DNA of 64,000 nt from Variovorax paradoxus. Its GTDB lineage: Bacteria; Pseudomonadota; Gammaproteobacteria; Burkholderiales; Burkholderiaceae_C. A model generated the notes under the pieces. The model was given only the letters and a program-made list of their open reading frames with translations, searched no databases and was not told where the DNA came from. Location of the stretch: the NCBI RefSeq assembly GCF_902712855.1, contig NZ_LR743507.1:62001-126000 (forward strand). The letters run 5' to 3'. Positions 1-7,762 of the stretch are shown piece after piece (within the stretch, counting starts at the first letter, position 1; each line of letters starts with the position of its first letter). A program made the translations under genes and the position numbers.

Positions 1-251
1 TCAGCCTTGTGAAGAACGGCGCGAACCCCAACGCCGGCAAGCTGTGGCTCAACTTCATCATGAGCGAGGCCGGCCAGGCGCTGTTCGCGCAGGGCTTCGT
101 GCGCCCCGCCGTGCCGGGCACGCCGCTCTCCGCCGATGTCGCCGCCAAGATGCCGCCCGCGCCGCAGATCCGCCCGCTCGATGTCGTCAAGGCTTCCGAG
201 CGCAAGGCGGACGTCGACAAGCTCTGGGCGCAGGCCGCGCTGGGGAAGTAG
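1..251 (+). CDS. ABC transporter solute-binding protein, C-terminal fragment
   Basis: The last 83 or so codons of a periplasmic solute-binding protein whose start lies before the window. The visible part has the usual end of iron/polyamine/phosphonate-type binding proteins: a stretch with GKLWLNFIMSEAGQ and then a lysine-rich tail. It stops 6 bases before an ABC permease gene, so the two very likely form one uptake operon with an ATPase outside the window. The substrate cannot be told from this fragment. Confidence 0.8.
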   Translation, partial: SLVKNGANPNAGKLWLNFIMSEAGQALFAQGFVRPAVPGTPLSADVAAKMPPAPQIRPLDVVKASERKADVDKLWAQAALGK

Positions 252-257
252 GCCGCG

Positions 258-1079
258 ATGCGACGCTTCGGCGCCTGGCCCGCGTGGGCCTTCATGGCGC
301 TCTTCTTCGCGGTGCCGCTCGCGGCGCTGCTGCCCGAGGCCTTTGCCGAGGGCGGCAGCGCCTTCGGGCGGCTGTTCGGCAACCCGCTGTTCTTCGGCGC
401 GCTGCGCAACACGCTGGCGCTCGGGCTGGCGGCGGGCGCGATCTCGGCGCTGGTGGGCACGTGCATCGCGATCGAGCTCGCACGGCAGCCCGGGCACCGG
501 CGCCAATGGATGATGACCTTGCTGGGCCTGCCGCTCGCGTTCTCGGGGCTGGTGATTGCCTACGGCTTCATCCTGGCCTTCGGCCGCGCGGGCTTCGTGA
601 CGCAGCTGCTCGCGGGGCTGGGGGCCGACCCGGCCGTGATCGGCAGCTGGATCTACAGCGTGTCGGGCCTGGGCTTCGCCTATGCCTATTACCTGATCCC
701 GCGCGTGGCGCTATCGCTCTACCCGGTGTTCGCCAACCTCGACCTGCGCCCGGCGCAGGCGGCGCGCACGCTGGGTGCGTCGAAGGCGCGCGCGTTCTGG
801 GACACGGTGGTGCCCGAGGTGATGCCCTCGGTGCTGTCGAACGCCTGCATGGTGGCCGCCATCGCGATGGGCACCTACGGCACCGCGCTCGCGCTGGTGG
901 GCACGCAGCTCAACATCCTGCCGCTGATGCTGCTCGCGCAGGTGGGCGACGGCGGTTCGGATTTCGCGGTGGCAGCGGCCTTGTCGCTGGTGCTGATGGT
1001 GGTGTGTGTGATCGTGATGGGAGTGGGCGATGTCGTTACGCGAAGGCGCGAGCGCGGTGCTGTCGGCGCCGGTCACTGA
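258..1079 (+). CDS. ABC transporter permease, inner membrane
   Basis: A 273-residue inner-membrane permease of the binding-protein-dependent (BPD) type. About six hydrophobic segments are visible, starting at residues 10-28. The EAA-like coupling loop is near residues 165-185 (AQAARTLGASKARAFWDTVV) and would contact the ATPase. It lies directly behind the binding-protein gene at 1-251. The family handles polyamines, iron or phosphonates; which one applies here is not visible. Its last 50 bases overlap the next gene in another frame. Confidence 0.85.
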   Translation: MRRFGAWPAWAFMALFFAVPLAALLPEAFAEGGSAFGRLFGNPLFFGALRNTLALGLAAGAISALVGTCIAIELARQPGHRRQWMMTLLGLPLAFSGLVIAYGFILAFGRAGFVTQLLAGLGADPAVIGSWIYSVSGLGFAYAYYLIPRVALSLYPVFANLDLRPAQAARTLGASKARAFWDTVVPEVMPSVLSNACMVAAIAMGTYGTALALVGTQLNILPLMLLAQVGDGGSDFAVAAALSLVLMVVCVIVMGVGDVVTRRRERGAVGAGH

Positions 1080-1578
1080 GGCGCTGAGGCGCCTGGCGCA
1101 GAAGCAGTGGGGGCCGCAGCGCCATCGCCAGCCAGTGGCCATGCTGGGCCCCGGCGACGGCGGACCAGCCGAGTGCGAGGCCGCCTACGCGGTGGCGCAT
1201 GCGCTGGCCGGCGCGGGCATGGCGGTGGTGTGCGGCGGGCGCGGCGGCGTCATGGCCGCGGCCTCGCGCGGCGCGGTGGAAGCCGGCGGCATCGCGGTGG
1301 GCATCCTGCCGGAAGACGACGACCGCAATGCCAACGAATGGCTCAGCGTGGCCATCCCCACCGGCATGGGCGAGATGCGCAACGGCATCATCGCGCGCAG
1401 CGGGGTGTGCCTGGTCGCCATCGGCGGCAACATGGGCACGCTGTCGGAAATGGCAATGGGCCTGAAGTGGGGCAAGCCGGTGTTCGTGATGCACGGGGAC
1501 GTGGCGCTGCCGGGGGCGGTGCAGGCGCTCGACGTGGACGACATGCTCATGAAGGTGCTGGGCTGCCTGCTGGGTTGA
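1030..1578 (+). CDS. LOG-like (TIGR00725-type) nucleotide-binding protein
   Basis: A 182-residue protein of the LOG/'lysine decarboxylase-like' Rossmann superfamily. It shows a glycine-rich start of the fold (MLGPGDGGP), the GGRGGVM loop near residue 73, and a variant of the family's PGGxGTxxE motif, here IGGNMGTLSEM. LOG enzymes cleave the ribosyl bond of AMP-type nucleotides, but this subfamily has no firm function. The start overlaps the permease gene by 50 bases, so a later start near 1135-1141 is possible. AMP nucleosidase follows downstream. Confidence 0.7.
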   Translation: MSLREGASAVLSAPVTEALRRLAQKQWGPQRHRQPVAMLGPGDGGPAECEAAYAVAHALAGAGMAVVCGGRGGVMAAASRGAVEAGGIAVGILPEDDDRNANEWLSVAIPTGMGEMRNGIIARSGVCLVAIGGNMGTLSEMAMGLKWGKPVFVMHGDVALPGAVQALDVDDMLMKVLGCLLG

Positions 1579-1774
1579 CTGCCTGTTCGCGGTCTGTTCA
1601 AGACGAGTGCGCAGGCCACCGGGTACTTCCCTGCGCGAATGTCCTCCCGCCTGCGGCCTCCACCTGTTGGTGAACCGCGATCGACAACCGCCGTGCACCG
1701 CGATCCCGTCGGCGGCATCGCGCCCTGAACGAAACGCGCTGAACGGAGCACACGCCACATTGCACAATGCCGCC

Positions 1775-3292
1775 ATGCCCTACATGCCCACTTTCGTCGC
1801 CCCCGCCCGCTTCACCGACGCCGCCGCAGCACTCGAACAGGTCAAGGCCATCTACCAGGGCGGCCTTTCCCACCTGCGCGAGTCGATGCTGCGCTTCGTG
1901 GCTGGCGAGGCGCTGCCCGGCCGGGTGCGGGCCTGCTACCCGTTCGTGCGGGTGCACACGCACACCGTCTCGCGCCACACGCCGCCGGCCAATGCGGGCC
2001 TGAGCTACGGCTTCGTGGCCGGACCCGGCCGCTACGAGACCACGCTGACGCGGCCCGATCTCTTCTCGCGCTACTACCTCGACCAGTTCCGCCTGCTGCT
2101 GGAAAACCACCAGGTCGAGCTCGAGGTGGGCACCAGCACGCAGCCCATCCCGATTCACTTCTCGTTCGCGGAGAACGACCACATCGAAGGCACGATGAGC
2201 AACGAGCGCCGCGCGCTCATGCGCGACGTGTTCGACCTGCCCGACCTGGGCGTGATGGACGACGGGATCGCCAACGGCACCTTCGAGGCGCGCGACGGCG
2301 AGGCGCAGCCGCTGTCGCTGTTCACGGCCGCGCGGGTCGACTACTCGCTGCACCGCCTTCGCCACTACACGGGCACCGCGCCGGAGTGGTTCCAGAACTT
2401 CGTGCTGTTCACCAACTACCAGTTCTACATCGACGAGTTCGTGCGCCTGGGCCACGAGGCGATGGCCGACGAGAACAGCGAGTACATCGCCTTCATCGAG
2501 CCGGGCAACGTCATCACGCGGCGGCGCGGGCTGGCCGCGGGCCAGAGCGAGGCCTTCGCCCACCTGCTGGACGGCAGCCAGGGCACCGCGCCGCCGCGGC
2601 TGCCTCAGATGCCCGCCTACCACCTCGTGCGCGAGGACTACAGCGGCATCACCATGACCAACATCGGCGTGGGCCCGGCCAATGCCAAGACGATCACCGA
2701 CCACATCGCGGTGCTGCGCCCGCACGCCTGGATGATGCTCGGCCACTGCGCCGGCCTGCGCAACACGCAGCAGCTCGGCGACTACGTGCTCGCCCACGCC
2801 TACGTGCGCGAGGACCACGTGCTCGACGAGGAACTGCCGCTGTGGGTACCCATTCCGGCGCTGTCGGAAATCCAGCTCGCGCTGGAGAAGGCGGTGGCCG
2901 ACGTCACGCGCTACGAAGGCCCCGACCTGAAGAAGATCATGCGCACCGGCACGGTGGCCAGCACCGACAACCGCAACTGGGAGCTGCTGCCGGGCAACCA
3001 GCCGCAGCGCCGCTTCAGCCAGAGCCGCGCCGTGGCGCTGGACATGGAAAGCGCGACCATCGCGGCCAACGGCTTCCGCTTCCGGGTGCCCTACGGCACG
3101 CTGCTGTGCGTGAGCGACAAGCCGCTGCACGGCGAGATCAAGCTGCCCGGCATGGCCAACCACTTCTACCGCGAGCGCGTGGAGCAGCACCTGCGCATCG
3201 GCATGCGGGCCATCGACATCCTGCGCGAGGAGGGCTCGAGCCGGCTGCACAGCCGCAAGCTGCGCAGCTTCGCGGAAGTCGCGTTCCAGTAA
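1775..3292 (+). CDS. amn: AMP nucleosidase
   Basis: A 505-residue cytoplasmic enzyme that hydrolyses AMP to adenine and ribose 5-phosphate; E. coli Amn is a little shorter at about 484 residues. The N-terminal half is the regulatory domain of the family. The C-terminal half is a nucleoside-phosphorylase fold with the TNIGVGPANAKTITDH and MLGHCAGLRN segments and the late VALDMESATIA and CVSDKPLHGEIK motifs that bind ribose and base. I chose the ATG at 1775 because the family homology begins there; a longer open frame upstream looks like noise. Confidence 0.93.
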   Translation: MPYMPTFVAPARFTDAAAALEQVKAIYQGGLSHLRESMLRFVAGEALPGRVRACYPFVRVHTHTVSRHTPPANAGLSYGFVAGPGRYETTLTRPDLFSRYYLDQFRLLLENHQVELEVGTSTQPIPIHFSFAENDHIEGTMSNERRALMRDVFDLPDLGVMDDGIANGTFEARDGEAQPLSLFTAARVDYSLHRLRHYTGTAPEWFQNFVLFTNYQFYIDEFVRLGHEAMADENSEYIAFIEPGNVITRRRGLAAGQSEAFAHLLDGSQGTAPPRLPQMPAYHLVREDYSGITMTNIGVGPANAKTITDHIAVLRPHAWMMLGHCAGLRNTQQLGDYVLAHAYVREDHVLDEELPLWVPIPALSEIQLALEKAVADVTRYEGPDLKKIMRTGTVASTDNRNWELLPGNQPQRRFSQSRAVALDMESATIAANGFRFRVPYGTLLCVSDKPLHGEIKLPGMANHFYRERVEQHLRIGMRAIDILREEGSSRLHSRKLRSFAEVAFQ

Positions 3293-3400
3293 GAAGAAGG
3301 GCTCCAGACGGGGCTTCGAGCCGGTCGGCGGATGCGCCGCGGTGCACGCGCACCATCAGGGTTTGTCCTGCCGCCGCGGCACGCTGATCGCGGCGTTTCG

Positions 3401-3416
3401 CGGACATCATCCGGTT
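3401..3416 (+). promoter_or_regulatory. Shared leader motif, copy 1
   Basis: CGGACATCATCCGGTT begins 40 bases before the ATG of the first Bug receptor. The same 16 bases occur 41 bases before the ATG of the paralogue at 4564. The flanks are also alike (CGTTT before it, an A-rich GGAAA stretch after it), so the leader seems to have been duplicated with the gene. A regulatory role is inferred. Confidence 0.5.
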
Positions 3417-3440
3417 TCCCCCACAGAAACCGGAAAGAAG

Positions 3441-4451
3441 ATGACCCAGTCGCGTTCCGTACCTCTCACCCGCCGCAGCTTCTCGGCATGGATCGCGGCC
3501 TCGGCCGCGGCCGTCGGCGGGGGGCAAGCAGCCCTGTGGCCGCGCGCGGCGCACGCCGCCGACGCACCGCTGAGCAGCAGGCTTCGCATCGTGATTCCCG
3601 CCAACGAAGGCGGCGGCTGGGACCAGACGGGCCGCGCGCTCGGCGCCGCGATGCTGGCCTCCGGCGCGGTCGGCAACGTGGTGTACGAGAACATCGGCGG
3701 CAAGGGCGGCACCATCGGCCTGGCGAAGTACGCCGAGAAATACGATGCCGATCCCGACACGATCCTGATGAGCGGCATGGTCATGGTCGGCGCGGTGGCG
3801 CTGCAGAAGCCCACGGTCACGATGGCCAGCATGACGCCCATCGCCCGCCTCACCAGCGACTACGAGGTGGTTGCCGTGAAGGCCGACTCCCCTCTCAAGA
3901 CACCGAAGGACCTGATCGCGCAATTGCGCAGCGACGCGGCCAACACCGTGATCGCGGGCGGCTCGGCCGGCGGCGTGGACCACATGTACGCCGGCATGCT
4001 GGCCCGCGTGGCCGAAGCCTCGCAGTCGCTGGTCTACCAGGCCCATCCAGGCGGCGCGGAAGTCGTCGAGGCGCTCGACAGCGGCAAGGCCGCCGCGGGC
4101 ATCTCGGGCTACAGCGAATTCAGCGAAGGCCTGGCCAGCGGCAGGCTGCGCGCCATCGGCGTGTCGTCGAAGCGGCCGTTCCAGGGCATCGCGTCGGTGC
4201 GCGAGCAGGGCGTGGACGCCGACCTCGCCAACTGGCGCGGCGTGCTCACCGGCCGCAAGGTGCCCCCGTACCGCAAGGCGGCACTGCTGACCGTGGTGCG
4301 GCGCGCCACCGCCACGGACCTGTGGCAGAAAACCATCAAGCAGAACAACTGGGACCCGTTCTGGATGGAGGGCAAGGATTTCGAGAATTTCCTCGAAACC
4401 GACACGGCGATGGCTGGGCCGCTGATCTATCTGCTCAAGCTCAAGGCCTGA
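3441..4451 (+). CDS. Bug/TctC-family periplasmic solute receptor (first paralogue)
   Basis: A 336-residue extracytoplasmic receptor of the tripartite tricarboxylate transporter (Bug) family. The N-terminus carries a twin-arginine-like signal (TRRSF before a hydrophobic stretch) ending near AHAADA. The mature part starts with RIVIPANEGGGWDQTGRALG, where many Bug proteins have a VP(F/Y)PPGG loop. The ATG at 3441 is preceded by GGAAAGAAG. No membrane components are adjacent, as is common for Bug genes. It is closely related along its full length to the next gene, so the pair is a tandem duplication. The ligand is unknown. Confidence 0.85.
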   Translation: MTQSRSVPLTRRSFSAWIAASAAAVGGGQAALWPRAAHAADAPLSSRLRIVIPANEGGGWDQTGRALGAAMLASGAVGNVVYENIGGKGGTIGLAKYAEKYDADPDTILMSGMVMVGAVALQKPTVTMASMTPIARLTSDYEVVAVKADSPLKTPKDLIAQLRSDAANTVIAGGSAGGVDHMYAGMLARVAEASQSLVYQAHPGGAEVVEALDSGKAAAGISGYSEFSEGLASGRLRAIGVSSKRPFQGIASVREQGVDADLANWRGVLTGRKVPPYRKAALLTVVRRATATDLWQKTIKQNNWDPFWMEGKDFENFLETDTAMAGPLIYLLKLKA

Positions 4452-4476
4452 AGAACCGCCCGCCGTCGGGCCTTGA

Positions 4477-4506
4477 CTCGGGTTTTCCCTAAGTGGAAAA
4501 CCCGAG
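4477..4506. promoter_or_regulatory. Perfect 12-bp inverted repeat between the Bug paralogues
   Basis: Arms CTCGGGTTTTCC (4477-4488) and GGAAAACCCGAG (4495-4506) match exactly around a 6-base loop. It lies 26 bases after one stop codon and 58 before the next start. No T-run follows, so it is not a standard terminator; a regulator site or an mRNA processing hairpin are both possible. Confidence 0.6.
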
Positions 4507-4522
4507 GTGCTGACACGTTTTT

Positions 4523-4538
4523 CGGACATCATCCGGTT
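4523..4538 (+). promoter_or_regulatory. Shared leader motif, copy 2
   Basis: Second exact copy of CGGACATCATCCGGTT, at nearly the same distance (41 bases) from the ATG of the second Bug paralogue as copy 1 is from the first. The region around it is more AT-rich than its surroundings (TTACTTTTAAAGAC), so it may sit in a promoter. Confidence 0.5.
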
Positions 4539-4563
4539 ACTTTTAAAGACAACTGGAAACAAA

Positions 4564-5568
4564 ATGCCGCATCCCGTGCCAGCCGGCCTCTCCCGTCGCC
4601 ACCTCGCTGCATGGATGGCATCGGCCGCCGCCGCGGGCGCGATGCCTGCGCTTTGGCCTCGCCTGGCCGGTGCGGCCGAGCCGCAACTGGTGCCCAAGCT
4701 GCGCATCGTGATTCCCGCCAACGAGGGCGGCGGCTGGGACCAGACCGGCCGCGCGCTCGGCGCGGCAATGGTGGCCTCCGGCGCGGTCGGCGAGATCGGA
4801 TACGAAAACATCGGCGGCAAGGGCGGCACCATCGGCCTGGCGAAGTACGTCGAGAAGTACGACGCCGATCCCGACACGATCCTGATGAGCGGCATGGTCA
4901 TGGTCGGCGCGGTCGCGCTGCAGAAGCCGCCGGTCACCATCGCGCAGGTCGCGCCGGTGGCCCGCCTCACGAGCGACTACGAAGTGGTGGCGGTCAAGGC
5001 CGACTCGCCCATCAGGACGCCGAAGGACCTGATCGCCCAGCTGCGCGCCGACGCGTCGAAGACGGTGATCGCCGGCGGCTCGGCCGGCGGCGTGGACCAC
5101 ATGTATGCAGGCATGCTGGCGCGCGTGGCAGGCAACACGGCAGGCCTGGTCTACCAGGCGCACCCCGGCGGCGCGCAGGTGGTGGAAGCGCTCGAAGCCG
5201 GCAAGGCGGCCGCGGGCATCTCGGGCTACAGCGAGTTCAGCGACCACCTCGCCAACGGCAAGCTGCGCGCCATCGGCGTGTCGTCCAAGCGGCCGTTCCT
5301 GGGCATTCCGTCGGTGCGCGAGCAGGGCGTGGACGCCGACCTCGCCAACTGGCGCGGCGTGCTCACCGGCAAGAAGGTGCCCGCCGAGCGCCGTGCCGTG
5401 CTGCTGGAAGCCGTTCGCCGCGCCACCGCGGCGGACCTCTGGCAGAAGACCATCAAGCGCAACAACTGGGATTCGTACTGGATGGCGGGCAAGGACTTCG
5501 AGAGCTTCCTCGACCTCGACACCGCCATGGCCGGTCCGCTGATCTACCTGCTGAAGCTCAAAGCCTGA
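4564..5568 (+). CDS. Bug/TctC-family periplasmic solute receptor (second paralogue)
   Basis: A 334-residue paralogue of the preceding protein, nearly identical over long stretches (for example NIGGKGGTIGLAKY, ILMSGMVMVGAVALQKP, GGSAGGVDHMYAGMLARVA). It has its own signal, SRRHLAAWMASAAAAG, ending near AGAAEP. Differences cluster in the signal peptide and in scattered surface positions, while the GGGWDQTGRALG binding loop is unchanged. Both copies read intact. Whether they bind different ligands cannot be told from the sequence. Confidence 0.85.
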   Translation: MPHPVPAGLSRRHLAAWMASAAAAGAMPALWPRLAGAAEPQLVPKLRIVIPANEGGGWDQTGRALGAAMVASGAVGEIGYENIGGKGGTIGLAKYVEKYDADPDTILMSGMVMVGAVALQKPPVTIAQVAPVARLTSDYEVVAVKADSPIRTPKDLIAQLRADASKTVIAGGSAGGVDHMYAGMLARVAGNTAGLVYQAHPGGAQVVEALEAGKAAAGISGYSEFSDHLANGKLRAIGVSSKRPFLGIPSVREQGVDADLANWRGVLTGKKVPAERRAVLLEAVRRATAADLWQKTIKRNNWDSYWMAGKDFESFLDLDTAMAGPLIYLLKLKA

Positions 5569-5570
5569 AC

Positions 5571-5667
5571 TGGGCTCGCCCCCAGGATTCGCGCACTTCG
5601 TGTCGCTACTCCTTCCCCCTACCGGGGGCAACACCAGAGGCCCGGCAAAGCCGGTTCCTCGGTGTTC
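5571..5667 (+). repeat. Dispersed 3'-flank repeat, copy A
   Basis: About 97 bases beginning 3 bases after the stop codon of the second Bug gene, in the gene's orientation. It consists of CTCGCCCCCAGG, a GCGCACTTCGTGTCGCT segment, a CCCCCTACCGGGGG hairpin and a CCGGCAAAGCCGG hairpin, then TTCCTCGGTGTTC. Copies B to F share this layout. Copy B follows directly. Confidence 0.85.
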
Positions 5668-5668
5668 C

Positions 5669-5768
5669 TGGGCTCGCCCCCAGGATGCGCGCACTTCGTG
5701 TCGCTACTCCTTCTCTCTACCGGGGGCGACACCGGCGGCCCGGCGAAGCCGGTTCCATGGTGTCTCTG
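5669..5768 (+). repeat. Dispersed 3'-flank repeat, copy B
   Basis: Tandem second copy after copy A, slightly diverged (CTCTCTACCGGGGGCGACACC, GGCGAAGCCGG). Even with substitutions the CCGGC/GCCGG hairpin is kept. It ends about 50 bases before the end of the convergent regulator gene at 5818. Confidence 0.85.
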
Positions 5769-5817
5769 GCATTGAGCCGCGCCGTACGAACCGTTGTTCG
5801 GGATCGTTCGCCGTCGT

Positions 5818-6519
5818 TCATGCAAAGAGTTCCGGCATCTCGCGCTGCGCCTTCGGCGTGAGCGTGAGGGCGCGGCCGTCGAGTTCCTGCCGCACCCAGC
5901 CGCGGCGCAGCGACAGCTGCAACCACGCAGCGCCGAGCGCGCCGCCGAGGTGCGGGCGGCGCTCGCTCCAGTCGAGGCAGGCACAGGCGAAGCGGCGGCG
6001 CGAGCGGCGCACGGTGTCGACGTCCACGCCCAGGCTTTCCAGTGCGACGGCACCTTCGTGCGTGAGGTCGTAGGCACCGGTCTGCAGGCCGCTGAGCCAG
6101 CCCTGCGCATGCAGCCGGTCGTGCAGCGCCACGCCCACCGTGCCGGCCATGTGGTCGTAGCAGGTGCGCGCGCTGCGCAGGCGGCTCGGCGTGCTGGGGC
6201 TGAACCCGGGCGTGCGCGGCGCGCCGGCCACCACCATCAGGCTTTCGAGCGCCGCGGCCACGTCGTCGTTGGCCAGTCGGAAATAGCGGTGCTTGCCCTG
6301 CACCAGCAGTTCGACGAGGCGCTCGTCCTTCAGTCGCGCGAGGTGCGCGCTGGCGGTCGACGCGGCCACTTCGGCCACGGCGGCCAGCTCGGTGGCGGTG
6401 CGCGCGTGGCCGTCCATGAGACAGCCGAGCATGCGGGCACGCGCCGGCTCGGCGATGGCGCCGGCGAGGCGAGCCAGGTGAAAGTCGGCGGTGTCGGTGG
6501 AGGTGGCGAGCGTATCCAT
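5818..6519 (-). CDS. ArsR-type winged-helix transcriptional regulator
   Basis: A 233-residue regulator. Residues 10-100 form an ArsR-like winged helix (LAGAIAEPARARMLGCLMDG, then ELAAVAEVAASTASAHLARL as the recognition helix-turn-helix, then GKHRYFRLAN as the wing). The C-terminal 130 residues are an extra domain without an obvious metal-binding cysteine motif. I placed the start at 6519 because it mirrors the P450 start exactly across the shared promoter; an ATG at 6540 is an alternative. The gene is divergent from a P450 gene, which it probably controls. Its first 12 residues resemble those of the P450 (MDTLATST versus MHTLATST). Confidence 0.8.
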   Translation of the reverse strand: MDTLATSTDTADFHLARLAGAIAEPARARMLGCLMDGHARTATELAAVAEVAASTASAHLARLKDERLVELLVQGKHRYFRLANDDVAAALESLMVVAGAPRTPGFSPSTPSRLRSARTCYDHMAGTVGVALHDRLHAQGWLSGLQTGAYDLTHEGAVALESLGVDVDTVRRSRRRFACACLDWSERRPHLGGALGAAWLQLSLRRGWVRQELDGRALTLTPKAQREMPELFA

Positions 6520-6544
6520 GGCCGCATCGTATGACGGCATCGCA

Positions 6545-6576
6545 CGCCACACTTCGTTCGCGGGCGAAGTGTGGCG
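6545..6576. promoter_or_regulatory. Palindromic operator at the axis of a mirror-image promoter
   Basis: CGCCACACTTCG (6545-6556) and CGAAGTGTGGCG (6565-6576) form a perfect 12-bp inverted repeat with an 8-base spacer. The axis is at 6560.5, exactly midway between the regulator ATG (6519) and the P450 ATG (6602). Similarity between the two arms continues imperfectly into both coding regions. A binding site for the ArsR-type regulator is the simplest reading. Confidence 0.75.
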
Positions 6577-6601
6577 GCACGACCGGTCGCACACTGCGTC
6601 C

Positions 6602-7762
6602 ATGCACACGCTCGCTACTTCCACGCTGCCCGCCGACCCCGTCGCGGCGGTCACGCACGCCGATCCGTACCCGTACTACGCCGCGCTGCGCGAAGGCCCG
6701 CCACTCGCATGGAACGAGGCTCTTCAGCTCTGGGTGGCGAGCCGCGCGGACGTGGTCGAACAGGTGCTGCAGGCGCACGGCGCGTTGCGCGTGCGTCCGA
6801 TGGCCGAGCCGGTGCCGCGCGCCATCGCCGGCAGCGCGGCCGGCGAGGTGTTCGGCCACCTGGTTCGCATGAACGACGGTGCCGCACACCAGGCGCAGCG
6901 GCCCGCGCTGCAGCGGGCGCTGTCCGGCCTCGACCTCGCCGCGGTGCACGCCACGGCACTAGAGGTGGCACGGCGCGTGCCCGAGCGGCAGGCGCTCGCC
7001 GACACGCTGTTCTCGATGCCCGTGCGATCGGTGGCTCACCTGCTCGGTTTCGACGACGAGCTGCTGCCCCGGGTCGAAGGCTGGATGCGCGACTTCGTGG
7101 CCTGCCTGTCGCCGTTGTCCACGGCCGCGCAGTTGCAGCACGCCAGCGCGGCGGCGCAGGAATTGATGGCGCGCTTCGAAGTGCTGGTCGCCAGTGCGGC
7201 GCCGCGAAGCGCCACGCTGCTGCACGGCGTGCTGGCGGAAGGCACGATGCCGACCCGCCCGCTGCTCGCGAACCTCGTGGGACTCATGTCGCAGACCTGT
7301 GACGCCACCGCCGGCCTGCTCGGCAACAGCCTGGTCGCGCTGGTCCGCGATCCGGCGCTGCGCGCGTCAGCCCGCACGCGCGACGGGCTGCTGGCCATCG
7401 TGGAAGAAACCGCGCGGCACGATCCTGCCGTGCACAGCACGCGGCGTTTTGCCGCTGAAACCGTGACCGTCGCCGGCACCGCGCTGGCGCCAGGCGATGC
7501 CGTGCTGCTGCTGCTGGCCTCGGCCAACCGCGACCCGGATTTCAATGAAGAACCCGACCGCTTCGCACCGATGCGCGCGCGGCGCCGCACGCTCGGTTTC
7601 GGTCATGGCATGCATGCGTGTCCCGGCCAGGCACTGGCCTGCACGCTGGCCACAGCCGGTCTGGAAACGCTGCTGCGCCGTGCGCCCGACCTCGACGCGC
7701 AGGGCCTGCGCGGCTGGGGCTACCGGCCTTCGGTCAACACGCGCATCCCGCTGTTCCACTGA
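6602..7762 (+). CDS. Cytochrome P450
   Basis: A 386-residue soluble bacterial P450. The heme-thiolate signature FGHGMHACPG lies near residues 336-345, and the ExxR pair is within EETARHD. The I-helix region reads MSQTCDATAGL, so the usual (A/G)Gx(D/E)T proton-relay stretch is altered at the glycine and first threonine positions; oxygen activation may be atypical. No ferredoxin or reductase gene is nearby, so redox partners must be elsewhere. The start was chosen for symmetry with the divergent regulator and family length. Its 3' end overlaps the convergent neighbour by 43 bases. The substrate is unknown. Confidence 0.9.
   Translation: MHTLATSTLPADPVAAVTHADPYPYYAALREGPPLAWNEALQLWVASRADVVEQVLQAHGALRVRPMAEPVPRAIAGSAAGEVFGHLVRMNDGAAHQAQRPALQRALSGLDLAAVHATALEVARRVPERQALADTLFSMPVRSVAHLLGFDDELLPRVEGWMRDFVACLSPLSTAAQLQHASAAAQELMARFEVLVASAAPRSATLLHGVLAEGTMPTRPLLANLVGLMSQTCDATAGLLGNSLVALVRDPALRASARTRDGLLAIVEETARHDPAVHSTRRFAAETVTVAGTALAPGDAVLLLLASANRDPDFNEEPDRFAPMRARRRTLGFGHGMHACPGQALACTLATAGLETLLRRAPDLDAQGLRGWGYRPSVNTRIPLFH

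Noticed and set aside
1598..3250. A 550-codon frame antisense to AMP nucleosidase
   Set aside because: Shadow frame with Arg/His/Val/Gln-rich translation; amn on the other strand is unmistakable.
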